64,000 bases of DNA from an uncultured Ruminococcus sp. (GTDB taxonomy: Bacteria; Bacillota; Clostridia; Oscillospirales; Acutalibacteraceae). The notes below the pieces were generated by a model. It was not told the DNA's origin. It did no database searches and worked only from the letters and a program-made list of their open reading frames with translations. The position numbers were made by a program, and so were the translations under genes. The DNA lies in contig CADASG010000003.1 of NCBI GenBank assembly GCA_902790475.1, positions 30,284 to 94,283 of the forward strand, read 5' to 3'. Of the stretch, positions 26,389 to 35,818 are shown piece by piece (the stretch's first letter is position 1; each line of letters starts with the position of its first letter).

Positions 26389-27331
26389 ACAACAATCCTT
26401 TGTTTATGATAATGACCGCAGCGTTATATAATTCTTCATATGAATTATAATCATCTGCATACAGCCAGTTAATCGTTGAATCTCGTTTAAACCAGGTGAT
26501 TTGCCTTTTGGCGTAACGTCTGGTTTCTCTTTTTAACTTTTCAATACACGTTTCCAAATCAAGCTCGCCGTTGATGTACGGCGCGAGCTCTTTATATCCG
26601 ATAGCCTTCACTGCTGTGTAGCCGAGAGGCTGACTCAAGACTTTTTTCGCTTCCTCAAGCAAGCCTTGACTTATCATAATGTCAACCCTTTGGTTGATCC
26701 TTTCATATAACCTTTCACGATCCCGATAATTCAATCCGATTTTGATTGGCAGATAGGGACTTTTCTCTGTTTGTGACCGAGCGATCTGTTCGGTGATGGT
26801 TATGCCCGTTGTTTGATAAAACTCTATGGCGCGAATAATGCGCTTTGGATTGCGCTCGGTTTGCAGACGTTCTACGGAAGAAGGGTCAAATCCTCCCAAT
26901 AATTCGAGCAGCTTGTCTGTTCCCTGCTCTTCATATATCTTCCATAGCGCTTGACTCTGCTGTTCGTCGCGCGTTTCCTCGCTGAATTTTATATTCTTTA
27001 AGAGCGAATCAATGTAAAGACCGGTGCCTCCGACAATAACGGGAAGCTTTCCGCGGCGGTTGATATCCTCTATGCATTTCGCTGCGTCTTCTTTGAATCT
27101 CGCAACGGAATAGGTTTGGTCGGGCGGTAGAAATCCCATTAGATGATGTGGGATACCTGCCATCTCCTCAGTTGTCGGCTTGGCGGTAGCGATTTGCATT
27201 TCGCGGTAGATCTGCATGGAGTCAGCCGAGATGATCTCACCGTCAAAGCGTCGGGCGATATCTACACCGAGTTTTGTTTTGCCTGACGCGGTGGGACCGA
27301 CCAGCGAAACTACCTTAATGAAATTTTCCAC
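26381..27331 (-). CDS. miaA: tRNA dimethylallyltransferase
   Basis: Adds the isopentenyl group to A37 of tRNAs that read UNN codons. 316 residues. The P-loop is GPTASGKTKL (12-21) and the DSMQIYR region follows, as does the tRNA-binding insert. GTG start after the mutL stop. Its product is the substrate of MiaB, encoded upstream in the same run at 32423-33844. Confidence 0.95.
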   Translation of the reverse strand: MENFIKVVSLVGPTASGKTKLGVDIARRFDGEIISADSMQIYREMQIATAKPTTEEMAGIPHHLMGFLPPDQTYSVARFKEDAAKCIEDINRRGKLPVIVGGTGLYIDSLLKNIKFSEETRDEQQSQALWKIYEEQGTDKLLELLGGFDPSSVERLQTERNPKRIIRAIEFYQTTGITITEQIARSQTEKSPYLPIKIGLNYRDRERLYERINQRVDIMISQGLLEEAKKVLSQPLGYTAVKAIGYKELAPYINGELDLETCIEKLKRETRRYAKRQITWFKRDSTINWLYADDYNSYEELYNAAVIIINKGLLYG

Positions 27332-27337
27332 TAAAAA

Positions 27338-29347
27338 TCACGCCCTGCCAAACTGTCTTTCTATTTCACTTTTTTTCATCATAATGCAAATGGGTCTGCC
27401 GTGAGGACAGTAACGGATCTCAGGGTGCTCCTCGAGAACCTTTACAATATCAATCAACTCCTGAGCGGAGTTTTGATTTCCTGCCTTGATCGCGGAGCGA
27501 CAGGCGACATTATGATAAAACCAGTCCATTTTTTCCGAAAAAATATCGTTATTCCCTACGGAGATATGATCCGCCATTTCAACGATGCAGTCCTCTATTT
27601 CGGACGCGTCGATATACTGCGGAGCGCTGCGAACCAAAACGGTGCTGTTTCCGAAGTCCTCGACCTCAAAGGAACATTCGGCGAATAAGTCAAGGTGACT
27701 GATTGCCGCGTCATATTCCGCCTTGCCGAGTGTGACCGTCAGCGGCTGCAACAAGAGCTGCGAACAGGAACCGGCTTTCTCCGCTTTAAGACGTTCAAAT
27801 ATTATACGCTCATGCGCCGCGTGCTTGTCGATCAGCATCATTTCCTTTTGGTTTTTTTCAACAATGATATATGTTTGGAAAAGTTCGCCGATATATCTCA
27901 GCTCGTCCGCGCTTTCGATAAGCGAAGGCTGTGAGTTTTGATTTTGCGTAACGGTTACATTACTGCTCGGCTGTTGTTCGGAAATGTCGTGTTTTGGCAA
28001 ATCGGGAGATATAATCTCCTTTGATTCGCCGGGGGCTTCTTGCTTTGCCTGTTCTGCAAAGCGCTGTTTATCCTTTTGAGCCTGAACCGCGCGTGATGAA
28101 TAAATATTGAACGGATGGTTTTCGTCAGATAATGAAGGCTTTTCCGAAACCAACGGTGCTTTTTTCTCAGTCGATTTTTCCGTCGTTTCGAGATCAAGCT
28201 CTGAAAAAAGATCAAAATCATCAGAAGGTTGTTTTGCTTTTTCTATCCGGGGTACTTCCGTTTCCTTCAAAACGACTTGCGCATTTTTAAAAGGACTGAA
28301 CTTGCGGATATCGTTAAACGCCGTATCTTTTTTGAAAACAGCCTGCTTTTTACTGTCGTCGCGAAGCAGCGAAGATTTCACGGCGTGATATACCGCGTCA
28401 AAAACAGGGCGTTCATTTATGAAACGTACCTCTATTTTTGCAGGATGAACGTTGACGTCGATCATCTCATAAGGCAGCGTTATTTCGAGCACGCAAGAAG
28501 GAAATTTACCGACCATGATCGAGCCCTTGAACGCCTCCTCCAAAGCAGCCATAGCTGTACGGGACTTAACGTATCTTCCGTTGATGAAAATGTTTTGCAT
28601 ATTGCGGTTGGCACGGGAGTGAACTGGTTTGGTGATATAACCCTTGACGGAAATCGCGTCAAGCTGATAATCAACAGGGATCAAGCTTCCTGCAAATTCT
28701 CTTCCGTATACCGAGTATATGGCGGAAATCAGCTTTCCGTCTCCAAAGGATTGCAGAGCCTGCCTGCCGTCCCTGATGTAAGTAAAGGCGATCTCGGGAT
28801 GAGACAAGGCGATTTTGTCAATTATATTTGAAACCGCGTTTCCTTCGGAAATATCTTTTTTTAAAAACTTTGCGCGAGCCGGAATATTGTAGAACAAGTC
28901 GCGAATAACAAATGTCGTTCCGACAGGACATCCGGCGTCGTCAAGGCTTACCTCTTCCCCACCCTCGATCACGTAATTGGAGCCCAGCTCTTCGTTTTCG
29001 TTTCGGGTGATCAGCTGGAGCTTTGAAACCGCGCTGATCGAAGCAAGCGCTTCTCCGCGAAAACCGAGAGTCACTATGCGGTCAAGATCATCCTCCTGAC
29101 TAACCTTACTGGTAGCGTGACGAAGGAAAGCCTTTTTGACATCATCCCTCATTATCCCGCAGCCGTCGTCGGTAACGCGCATAAAGGTGGTGCCGCCGTT
29201 TTTTATTTCCACGGTGATATGACGGGCTTTGGCGTCGATAGCGTTTTCCACAAGCTCTTTGATGACCGAAGCAGGACGCTCCACAACTTCGCCTGCCGCT
29301 ATCAGCTCGGCAACATGCTTATCAAGTACATTGATCACACCCATCAT
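27338..29347 (-). CDS. mutL: DNA mismatch repair protein MutL, endonuclease type
   Basis: Mismatch-repair ATPase and nicking endonuclease, about 669 residues. GHKL ATPase motifs are ELVENAIDA, DDGCGI and GFRGEAL in the first 110 residues. A long variable linker (about 340-480) is rich in Lys, Glu and Ser. The C-terminal dimerisation domain has DKHAAHERIIFE (the DQHAxxExxxxE metal motif) and CPHGRPI, so it should nick DNA itself, consistent with no mutH. Two adjacent ATG codons at 29347 and 29344 follow AAAGGCGG; either may be used. Confidence 0.95.
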   Translation of the reverse strand: MMGVINVLDKHVAELIAAGEVVERPASVIKELVENAIDAKARHITVEIKNGGTTFMRVTDDGCGIMRDDVKKAFLRHATSKVSQEDDLDRIVTLGFRGEALASISAVSKLQLITRNENEELGSNYVIEGGEEVSLDDAGCPVGTTFVIRDLFYNIPARAKFLKKDISEGNAVSNIIDKIALSHPEIAFTYIRDGRQALQSFGDGKLISAIYSVYGREFAGSLIPVDYQLDAISVKGYITKPVHSRANRNMQNIFINGRYVKSRTAMAALEEAFKGSIMVGKFPSCVLEITLPYEMIDVNVHPAKIEVRFINERPVFDAVYHAVKSSLLRDDSKKQAVFKKDTAFNDIRKFSPFKNAQVVLKETEVPRIEKAKQPSDDFDLFSELDLETTEKSTEKKAPLVSEKPSLSDENHPFNIYSSRAVQAQKDKQRFAEQAKQEAPGESKEIISPDLPKHDISEQQPSSNVTVTQNQNSQPSLIESADELRYIGELFQTYIIVEKNQKEMMLIDKHAAHERIIFERLKAEKAGSCSQLLLQPLTVTLGKAEYDAAISHLDLFAECSFEVEDFGNSTVLVRSAPQYIDASEIEDCIVEMADHISVGNNDIFSEKMDWFYHNVACRSAIKAGNQNSAQELIDIVKVLEEHPEIRYCPHGRPICIMMKKSEIERQFGRA

Positions 29348-29388
29348 TATCACCGCCTTTCAGTTATTTTAAAATATTTAGTATTGAT

Positions 29389-31977
29389 TTATATCATGTT
29401 CTTTAGCTCGTAGAGTAAATTCATCGCTTCGATAGGTGTCAACGTATTCAAATCCGCCTGCCTGATTTTGTCGATAACCGGACTGTTGGCAGTACCGAGC
29501 AGCGTAAGCTGCGGTTCGTCGTCAACTGTAGGACGTGAATGAGACGGCGTTTTTCCTTCGCTTTCCAGATCCGCCAAAATTTCCTTTGCTCTGTTTATGA
29601 TAGAATTCGGAACTCCTGCGAGCTTGGCGACCTCGATACCGTAGCTGTCGTCAGCGCCTCCGGGAACGATCCTGCGAAGGAACGTTATATCGTCGCCGCG
29701 TTTCTTTACAGCGATACTGTAGTTTTTTACGCCGTCGAGCAGCTCCTCCATCACGGTAAGCTCGTGGTAATGAGTTGCAAACAGCGTTTTTGCGCCCAGC
29801 TTCTTTTTATCGGCGCAGTATTCGAGAACCGCGCGCGCTATGCTCATTCCGTCAAAAGTCGAAGTTCCTCTGCCAATCTCATCCAAAATCAAAAGACTGC
29901 GCGAAGTTGCATTTTTTACGATATTTGCTACCTCGTTCATCTCCACCATAAAGGTGGACTGACCCGAGGCAAGGTCATCCGACGCGCCGACACGTGTAAA
30001 TATACTGTCAACGATGCCGATTTTAGCGTATGATGCAGGAACAAAGCTGCCCATCTGAGCCAGCAGCACAATGAGAGCGACCTGACGCATATAGGTGGAT
30101 TTTCCTGCCATGTTCGGACCCGTGATGATAGCCACGCGGTCTCCTTTGTTGTCAAGATTGACATCGTTGGGAACAAAGGGCGCTTCTTTTAGCAGCGCTT
30201 CCACAACAGGGTGACGTGAATCCTTAATTGAGATCACGCCTGACTGTGTTACCTCGGGGCGAACATATCGGTTATTGACCGCCACATTCGCAAAAGAGGT
30301 CAGTACATCCAAGGTCGCGATAGCTCTTGCCGTGTTTTGGATCCGCTCCAAATTTTCCGCTACGGTCGTTCTCACTCTGTCAAAAATTGAGTACTCCATA
30401 GCGACGGCGCGATCCTTTGCTCCGAGGATACGGGATTCCACGTCCTTTAAATCGGGAGTGATATACCGTTCGCAATTGGTCAGAGTTTGCTTTCTGATAT
30501 ATGTGTCGGGAACCTGAGATTTATAAGAATTCGTAACCTCAATATAATAGCCGAAAACCTTGTTATATCCGACTCTGAGCTTTGGTATCCCCGTTTTCTC
30601 ACGCTGCTCCGTCTCGATCTGCGCCAAAATATACTTGGCGTTGTTCATATCCGAGGTCACGCTGTCCAATTCGGCGTCATAGCCTTGTTTGATCATTCCG
30701 CCTTCACGAACGGAAAAGGGCGGTTCCTCGATAATCGCATTATCAATAAGTGTATGTATATCTTCCAGTAGATCTATATTTTTATGAACGAGCTTTAAGT
30801 GAGAAGAACGGCAGCTTACCGTCAATTCGGATAAAACAGGGAAATTTGCGACAGCCGCGCACAGCGAGCGTAAGTCTCTGGCGTTTGCGGAACCGTACAC
30901 GATGCGCGTCATCAGACGTTCGATATCAAAGATACCTGTGAGGTTTTCCGTAATGTCCATGCGCAGCATATTATCATTCGCAAGCTCCTCAACTGCGCTT
31001 TGACGGTTGTTGATGGTGGATAGGTTCATCAGCGGATGTTCGAGCCACGAGCGAAGCAGCCGTTTGCCCATTGCGGTTTTGGTCTTGTCTATCACCCACA
31101 GCAGCGAGCCGCGCTTTTCCTTGCTGAGCATTGTCTGCGTCAATTCAAGATTGCGCTGTGTGTTGAAGTCGAGTCGCATATACTGGCTTTCGCTGTAGAG
31201 CTCAACCTTGCCTATGCGCTCCAAGCCCGTCATTTGGGTTTCTTTCAGATAGTTGAGCAGCGCACCGACCGCGCAGAGCGCAACAGGCTTTCCGATTATT
31301 TCGGACGAGTTTGAGCGAAACTGCTGTTCAACAGTCTGTCTGCACAGGTCTGGATCGAATTTTCCGTCCTCAAGCATTTCAACTCCTGCGGATAAGCGGT
31401 TTTTTATAAATGACGGAAGCGCCTTGATTTTAACGATCTCACCGCCGATCAATATTTCGCGCGGATTGTAGGAAGAAAGTTGGTTGGTTAAAATATTCAG
31501 CGATTCCTTACCGCTGATCTCGGTAGCATATAATTCTCCTGTGGAAATATCACAGAAACAAAGTCCTATTGTTTTACCGTCGGAAAACATACAGCTGATG
31601 TAGTTGTTTTTGCCTTCCTCGAGCATACTTTGTTCCATAACAGTGCCTGGGGTGATGACGCGGATGATATCGCGCTTGACCAATCCCTTAGCCGTTTTAG
31701 GATCCTCTGTTTGCTCGCAGATAGCGACCTTGTATCCCTTTGCGACCAATCGGGCTATATATCCCTCGCAGCTGTGAAAGGGAACGCCGCACATCGGCGC
31801 ACGTTCTTCCTGACCGCAGTCGCGGCCTGTGAGTGTAAGCTCAAGCTCTCTTGAGGCGATCTTCGCGTCCTCATAGAACATCTCATAGAAATCTCCGAGA
31901 CGATAAAAAAGGATGCAGTCCTTGTTTTCTTCTTTGATTTTAAAATATTGCTTCATCATTGGAGATAACTCTGCCAC
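29389..31977 (-). CDS. mutS: DNA mismatch repair protein MutS
   Basis: Recognises mispaired bases and recruits MutL. 862 residues. The mismatch-reading Phe30-x-Glu32 motif sits in GDFYEMF. Connector, lever and clamp domains follow, then the ATPase with GPNMAGKST, the DEIGRGTSTFDG Walker B and ATHYHEL. GTG start about eight bases after AAAGGGTG. Gene order miaB-ymcA-mutS-mutL matches Bacillus except that cotE is missing. Confidence 0.97.
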   Translation of the reverse strand: MAELSPMMKQYFKIKEENKDCILFYRLGDFYEMFYEDAKIASRELELTLTGRDCGQEERAPMCGVPFHSCEGYIARLVAKGYKVAICEQTEDPKTAKGLVKRDIIRVITPGTVMEQSMLEEGKNNYISCMFSDGKTIGLCFCDISTGELYATEISGKESLNILTNQLSSYNPREILIGGEIVKIKALPSFIKNRLSAGVEMLEDGKFDPDLCRQTVEQQFRSNSSEIIGKPVALCAVGALLNYLKETQMTGLERIGKVELYSESQYMRLDFNTQRNLELTQTMLSKEKRGSLLWVIDKTKTAMGKRLLRSWLEHPLMNLSTINNRQSAVEELANDNMLRMDITENLTGIFDIERLMTRIVYGSANARDLRSLCAAVANFPVLSELTVSCRSSHLKLVHKNIDLLEDIHTLIDNAIIEEPPFSVREGGMIKQGYDAELDSVTSDMNNAKYILAQIETEQREKTGIPKLRVGYNKVFGYYIEVTNSYKSQVPDTYIRKQTLTNCERYITPDLKDVESRILGAKDRAVAMEYSIFDRVRTTVAENLERIQNTARAIATLDVLTSFANVAVNNRYVRPEVTQSGVISIKDSRHPVVEALLKEAPFVPNDVNLDNKGDRVAIITGPNMAGKSTYMRQVALIVLLAQMGSFVPASYAKIGIVDSIFTRVGASDDLASGQSTFMVEMNEVANIVKNATSRSLLILDEIGRGTSTFDGMSIARAVLEYCADKKKLGAKTLFATHYHELTVMEELLDGVKNYSIAVKKRGDDITFLRRIVPGGADDSYGIEVAKLAGVPNSIINRAKEILADLESEGKTPSHSRPTVDDEPQLTLLGTANSPVIDKIRQADLNTLTPIEAMNLLYELKNMI

Positions 31978-32013
31978 TTAACTCACACCCTTTCGTTATA
32001 ATATTTTGCCGTA

Positions 32014-32418
32014 TCAGCCGCAGCCGCCGCAGGTGCTGCAGCTTCCGCTGCAATTTTCTGCATAATCCGCTGTAGACGGGTCAGCGCCCTCAGCGGATTG
32101 CTGCACAATCGCGATAACTCGGTTGATAACCTTGTCAAATGCTTCTTTTGCTTCATTATAGGCGATCATATTTTCGTTTGACATGATCTGAGAATAGATT
32201 TCGCGCATTTCTTTGTTAAGTGCGGTCAGCTTGTCCTGATCGCGGTCTTTTTTGGAAGCCTCATCGTTGATCTGCATTCTTTTTAAATTGAACGCGCCGA
32301 TGTACTCCTGAAGTTGGCTATCAGCGTCTGCCTGCGCCTGAACCTTGTGAAGATTTACATATACCTCTTCGTTTTGAATAGCTCTGCCGAGCTCTCTTGC
32401 CTGTTCAATAATATCCAT
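32014..32418 (-). CDS. ymcA: YlbF/YmcA-family regulator with cysteine-rich tail
   Basis: A 134-residue helical protein of the YlbF/YmcA (Ric) family, mainly two long helices at about 1-110. The position directly after miaB and before mutS is that of ymcA (ricA) in Bacillus, where it works with YlbF and YaaT in RNase Y control and binds iron-sulfur clusters. The last 12 residues are CSGSCSTCGGCG with five cysteines, a likely metal or cluster ligand set. Family from sequence; YmcA rather than YlbF from synteny. Confidence 0.82.
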   Translation of the reverse strand: MDIIEQARELGRAIQNEEVYVNLHKVQAQADADSQLQEYIGAFNLKRMQINDEASKKDRDQDKLTALNKEMREIYSQIMSNENMIAYNEAKEAFDKVINRVIAIVQQSAEGADPSTADYAENCSGSCSTCGGCG

Positions 32419-32422
32419 GATT

Positions 32423-33844
32423 TTAACCTCCGTTATCTATCTCGCCCTTGAGGATCCAGTTTCGGGCGCTTGTTATCTTAACATTTTGAAAAGTTCCTAT
32501 CAATTCACTGTCACCGGGCAATTCGACAATAATGTTACCGCTTGTGCGTGCGTTTAGCTCCCCTGTTTTTTCTTTAACGCTTTCGATCAACACTTTTTCG
32601 GTTTTTCCCACCATAGAAGAACAGCGCTTTGCGGCTATTTCCTCCTGCGTATCCAGCAGTTCTTGGAACCACTTTGATTTTTCCTCCGGGGGTATCGGGT
32701 CAGCCATGGATTCGGCAGGCGTGCCCTTTCGCGGAGAGAAAATAAAGGTGAAAAGCGAGGTGAATTCGACCTCGCGTATCAGCGACAGGGTTTCCTTGAA
32801 ATCCTCATAGGTCTCGCCGGGAAAACCTACGATAATGTCGCTTGTCAGAGATAATCCGTCTATCTTTTCCTTTGCGTATGCAACGGTTTCCAAATATTTT
32901 TTGCGGTCATAATGGCGGTTCATAGCTTTCAGCACTCGATCTGAGCCGCTTTGAAACGGCAGGTGAAGATGCTTGCTGATATGCTTGCTGTGCGCGATCG
33001 TGTCTATCAGTTCTTTTGAGCAGTCCTTTGGGTGGGAAGTCATAAAACGGAGCCAGTAGTCGCCGTCTGTCTGATCTATTTCACCTATCAGCTCGGCAAA
33101 GCTGATAGGCTGCTCAAGCGTTTTTCCGTAGGAATTGACGTTTTGACCGAGCAGTGTTATATCCTTGTAGCCGGATCGTATCATTTCACGCGCTTCCTTG
33201 AGGATAACATCCTTTTCGCGGCTGCGCTCACGTCCGCGCACATACGGAACTATACAGTAAGTGCAGAAATTATTGCAGCCGTACATTATCGGAAGCCAGC
33301 CCTTGAAGTTTCCGTCCCGATGAACCGGGAAGCCCTCGTATATCATTTTATCGTCATTTCCGCGTTCAAAAATACGTTTACCGTTGACAAGGGAATTATA
33401 CATCAACTCGGGAAAATGATGAAGCGAATGTGTGCCGAATACCAGTCCAACGAACGGGAAGCTCTTGTAGATGCGGTTGGCAACGTGCTCCTGCTCCATC
33501 ATACAGCCGCAAAGAGCGATCAAAATCTGGGGATGACGGCGTTTGATATTCTTCAGAGCGCCGACATTTCCGAATACTCTGTCTTCCGCGTGTTCACGAA
33601 CCGCGCAGGTGTTGAACAAAATAAAGTCCGCGTCGTCGGGTGCGTCAACAAAACCAAAGCCTGCTTTTTCAAGCATTCCCTTGATTTTTTCACTGTCAGC
33701 CACGTTTTGCTGACAGCCGTAGGTTCTGATAAACGCGAGAGGCTTTTCGCCGCGCTTGCGGATCTCCATGATTTCGGCGATCAGCTTTATATACTCAAAC
33801 TGCTGCTCCGACAGTTGATCGGACTTTACGATCTGCTGCGTCAT
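32423..33844 (-). CDS. miaB: tRNA-2-methylthio-N6-dimethylallyladenosine synthase MiaB
   Basis: Radical SAM methylthiotransferase acting on i6A37 of tRNA after MiaA. 473 residues. The N-terminal UPF0004 domain binds an auxiliary cluster through Cys44, Cys80 and Cys114. The radical SAM CxxxCxxC is Cys190, Cys194, Cys197 in GCNNFCTYCIVP. A C-terminal TRAM domain is at about 405-470. First gene of the miaB-to-ileS run, with its own promoter and AAGGAGG site. Confidence 0.96.
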   Translation of the reverse strand: MTQQIVKSDQLSEQQFEYIKLIAEIMEIRKRGEKPLAFIRTYGCQQNVADSEKIKGMLEKAGFGFVDAPDDADFILFNTCAVREHAEDRVFGNVGALKNIKRRHPQILIALCGCMMEQEHVANRIYKSFPFVGLVFGTHSLHHFPELMYNSLVNGKRIFERGNDDKMIYEGFPVHRDGNFKGWLPIMYGCNNFCTYCIVPYVRGRERSREKDVILKEAREMIRSGYKDITLLGQNVNSYGKTLEQPISFAELIGEIDQTDGDYWLRFMTSHPKDCSKELIDTIAHSKHISKHLHLPFQSGSDRVLKAMNRHYDRKKYLETVAYAKEKIDGLSLTSDIIVGFPGETYEDFKETLSLIREVEFTSLFTFIFSPRKGTPAESMADPIPPEEKSKWFQELLDTQEEIAAKRCSSMVGKTEKVLIESVKEKTGELNARTSGNIIVELPGDSELIGTFQNVKITSARNWILKGEIDNGG

Positions 33845-33884
33845 GCAAACGCCTCCTTACCCTGAACAAATTACTAACTTCATT

Positions 33885-33913
33885 AGTATATCACAAATCA
33901 AAATATATTTCAA
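33885..33913 (-). promoter_or_regulatory. miaB promoter
   Basis: TTGAAA (33908-33913), 17-base spacer and TATACT (33885-33890) on the minus strand. It appears to drive the long miaB-ymcA-mutS-mutL-miaA run. Confidence 0.8.
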
Positions 33914-33922
33914 TATTTTTAA

Positions 33923-34591
33923 TCAATATTTTGCTTGGAATGTTGAAGGCGGCGCATAATACCCACCATATGTTGTGGGGATCTGCCCTATAATGACAGA
34001 CTGCGCAACCTCGTAATCGGTATCAAATGTCAGTTCTTTATCATAATCCACGGAAGCTGTAACTATTTTTGAGGTTACTATCAATCTGATATGATGTATT
34101 GTTTGATTTACCCCCGCACTTTCAAAGCTGCTTTGAAAACGCGCGTCTATGCTTCCCGTCAAACAGTAGGTCATACGGATATTCGGTCCGTAATTTGAGA
34201 TAAGAGTCAGTCCGGTAAACGCTCCTAAAGGGATATACATTGCGCTGTGTCTGATTTTCACCAATTCGTCCTGCGCAGCTCGTACGACTTTCGCTTTCAG
34301 TCTGTTCATTGCGTCGGTATTTCCTTCCAAGGATCTTACCGTTCCGTCGTCCGCACGGCTGATCTTTACCAAATCCACATATTCTATATTGTTATTTTGC
34401 AATTCTTTTTCGACCGCTCCTGATACGGCTTCTGTTGTAACGCGCCGCGCAAAGCTCGGAAGATAGCTTTTGCTGAATACGGCTGCTTTGTGCTCAAAGC
34501 TGCGAACACCCAAAAATAATAATGCAAATATAATACCAACAACGATAATTCGTTTAGCCTTGGTACGCTTCGGTTTTCGTTTATAAAGCAA
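33923..34591 (-). CDS. yunB: Sporulation protein YunB-like
   Basis: About 222 residues. A basic N-terminus (LLYKRKPKRTKAKR) precedes one membrane segment at about 15-33, and then an extracytoplasmic domain with the conserved stretch IPLGAFTGLTLISNYGPNI that marks the YunB family. YunB is made in the mother cell during Bacillus sporulation; its action is unknown. The best start is the TTG at 34589-34591, eight bases after GAGGGG. That site is the 3' arm of the terminator at 34599-34623. The frame stays open to 34825, but there it overlaps the acidic zinc-ribbon gene and makes no family sense. Confidence 0.75.
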   Translation of the reverse strand: MLYKRKPKRTKAKRIIVVGIIFALLFLGVRSFEHKAAVFSKSYLPSFARRVTTEAVSGAVEKELQNNNIEYVDLVKISRADDGTVRSLEGNTDAMNRLKAKVVRAAQDELVKIRHSAMYIPLGAFTGLTLISNYGPNIRMTYCLTGSIDARFQSSFESAGVNQTIHHIRLIVTSKIVTASVDYDKELTFDTDYEVAQSVIIGQIPTTYGGYYAPPSTFQAKY

Positions 34592-34598
34592 AAAAACA

Positions 34599-34623
34599 CC
34601 CCTCGTATATTGTATACGAGGGG
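34599..34623 (-). terminator. Terminator of the efp/zinc-ribbon unit, overlapping the yunB ribosome site
   Basis: An 11-bp perfect stem CCCCTCGTATA/TATACGAGGGG with a three-base loop is followed by TGTTTTTTT on the minus strand. Its 3' arm supplies GAGGGG, the only ribosome site for yunB. Confidence 0.85.
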
Positions 34624-34637
34624 TAAAAAACAGTGAA

Positions 34638-35147
34638 TTATTCTTCCGAGGGCTCTTCGTCGGATTCTGTATCACAAGCGCTGCAGCCTTCGCAACTCTC
34701 ATCACATTCGGAAAAGTCGTCTTCGTCAAACAAATCGGAAAAATCAAATTCCAGCAGCTCTCCGCAGTTCGGGCACTCGATTTCGCCTTCAAGCAGAACA
34801 TCTTCGGAAACATTGATTTTTTCACCGCATTTGCCGCATGTCACCTCATAAAAGGGTTCGTCTTCGTCATAATCAAAATCATCATCATCGAAATCGTCGA
34901 AGTCATCGTCATAATCGACGTCTTCGTCGTCAAACAGCTCAGACTCAACTTCTGCTAAATCCTGATCTATTTCATCGACTTGTTCGCTCAGCTCATCATA
35001 AAGATCTTCCATGTCGCTGAGATCATAAGCAACATCGTCAAGCAGATCAATGATTGCGTTGATGACCTTTACCTCTGGCTTGGAATCGTCAAGCGACAAA
35101 CCCTCGGTCAAACCTTTTATGTAAGCTATTTTTTCAGTAATGTTCAT
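34638..35147 (-). CDS. Acidic zinc-ribbon protein, CD1247 N-terminal domain type
   Basis: A 169-residue protein with three parts. An N-terminal helical domain (about 1-65, starting with KIAYIKGLTEGLSL) is found in Clostridia proteins named after C. difficile CD1247. A nearly pure Asp/Glu/Phe/Tyr stretch covers about 70-97. A zinc ribbon has paired CGKC and CPNC at about 103-128, and a further Cys cluster CDESCEGCSAC lies near the C-terminus. The function is not known. It is 17 bases downstream of efp and should be cotranscribed, which hints at a translation-linked role; that is inference. Confidence 0.72.
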   Translation of the reverse strand: MNITEKIAYIKGLTEGLSLDDSKPEVKVINAIIDLLDDVAYDLSDMEDLYDELSEQVDEIDQDLAEVESELFDDEDVDYDDDFDDFDDDDFDYDEDEPFYEVTCGKCGEKINVSEDVLLEGEIECPNCGELLEFDFSDLFDEDDFSECDESCEGCSACDTESDEEPSEE

Positions 35148-35164
35148 AAAAGCTCTCCCGCAGA

Positions 35165-35722
35165 TTATGCTCTGCCCATGTATTCACCGGTTCTGGTGTC
35201 GATCTGGATAACCTCGCCCTCGTCAATAAACAGAGGAACCTTGATCTCTGCGCCTGTTTCGAGAGTAGCGGGCTTGGTCGCGTTTGTAGCTGTGTCGCCT
35301 TTGAAGCCGGGATCGGTCTTAACGATCTTGAGCACAACAAAGTTAGGCGGCTCTACGCCGAAAACATTGCCCTTGTAGGACAATACTTTACAAACCATGT
35401 TTTCCTTTACAAACTTAAAGCTGTCGCCGAGAACGCTTTTATTGATGGGAAGCTGCTCCCATGTTTCTGTATCCATGAAGTAATAGAGATCGCCGTCGGA
35501 ATAGCTGTACTCCATATCCTTTCTCTCGATGAAAGCGGTGGGATACTTATCGTTAGGGTTAAAGGTTTTTTCAACCACTGCGCCTGTAATAACGTTTCTG
35601 ATTTTAGTTCTTACGAACGCTGCGCCTTTACCGGGTTTAACGTGCTGGAATTCGATGATGGAAACAACCTGTCCGTCCATTTCAAATGTAACGCCGTTTC
35701 TGAAATCACCTGCTGAAATCAT
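35165..35722 (-). CDS. efp: Elongation factor P
   Basis: Relieves ribosome stalling at polyproline. 185 residues in three beta domains. The loop residue that is modified in many species is Lys32 in [14 protein letters not shown] site precedes the start. No EpmA/EpmB or EarP genes are nearby, and the unmodified or 5-aminopentanol form of Firmicutes is possible. First gene after a good promoter, followed by the zinc-ribbon protein. Confidence 0.97.
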   Translation of the reverse strand: MISAGDFRNGVTFEMDGQVVSIIEFQHVKPGKGAAFVRTKIRNVITGAVVEKTFNPNDKYPTAFIERKDMEYSYSDGDLYYFMDTETWEQLPINKSVLGDSFKFVKENMVCKVLSYKGNVFGVEPPNFVVLKIVKTDPGFKGDTATNATKPATLETGAEIKVPLFIDEGEVIQIDTRTGEYMGRA

Positions 35723-35786
35723 TGTAATTACCTCCTGATTTTTCTTTTACAGCATTATAAAAAACACTGCGTTTTTATTAATTCTT

Positions 35787-35815
35787 ATTATACTAAATTT
35801 TGAGACAAATTGCAA
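35787..35815 (-). promoter_or_regulatory. efp promoter
   Basis: TTGCAA (35810-35815), 17-base spacer and TATAAT (35787-35792) on the minus strand, just after the M24 peptidase stop. Confidence 0.8.
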
Positions 35816-35818
35816 GTC

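Noticed and set aside
34592-34825. N-terminal extension of yunB by 78 residues
   Set aside because: It would overlap the acidic zinc-ribbon gene in another frame and run through a terminator; sequence has no family likeness.
34840-34980. CRISPR-like or repeat array
   Set aside because: The repeated GAT/GAA codons come from the acidic run of the zinc-ribbon protein. No direct repeats with spacers occur anywhere in the window.
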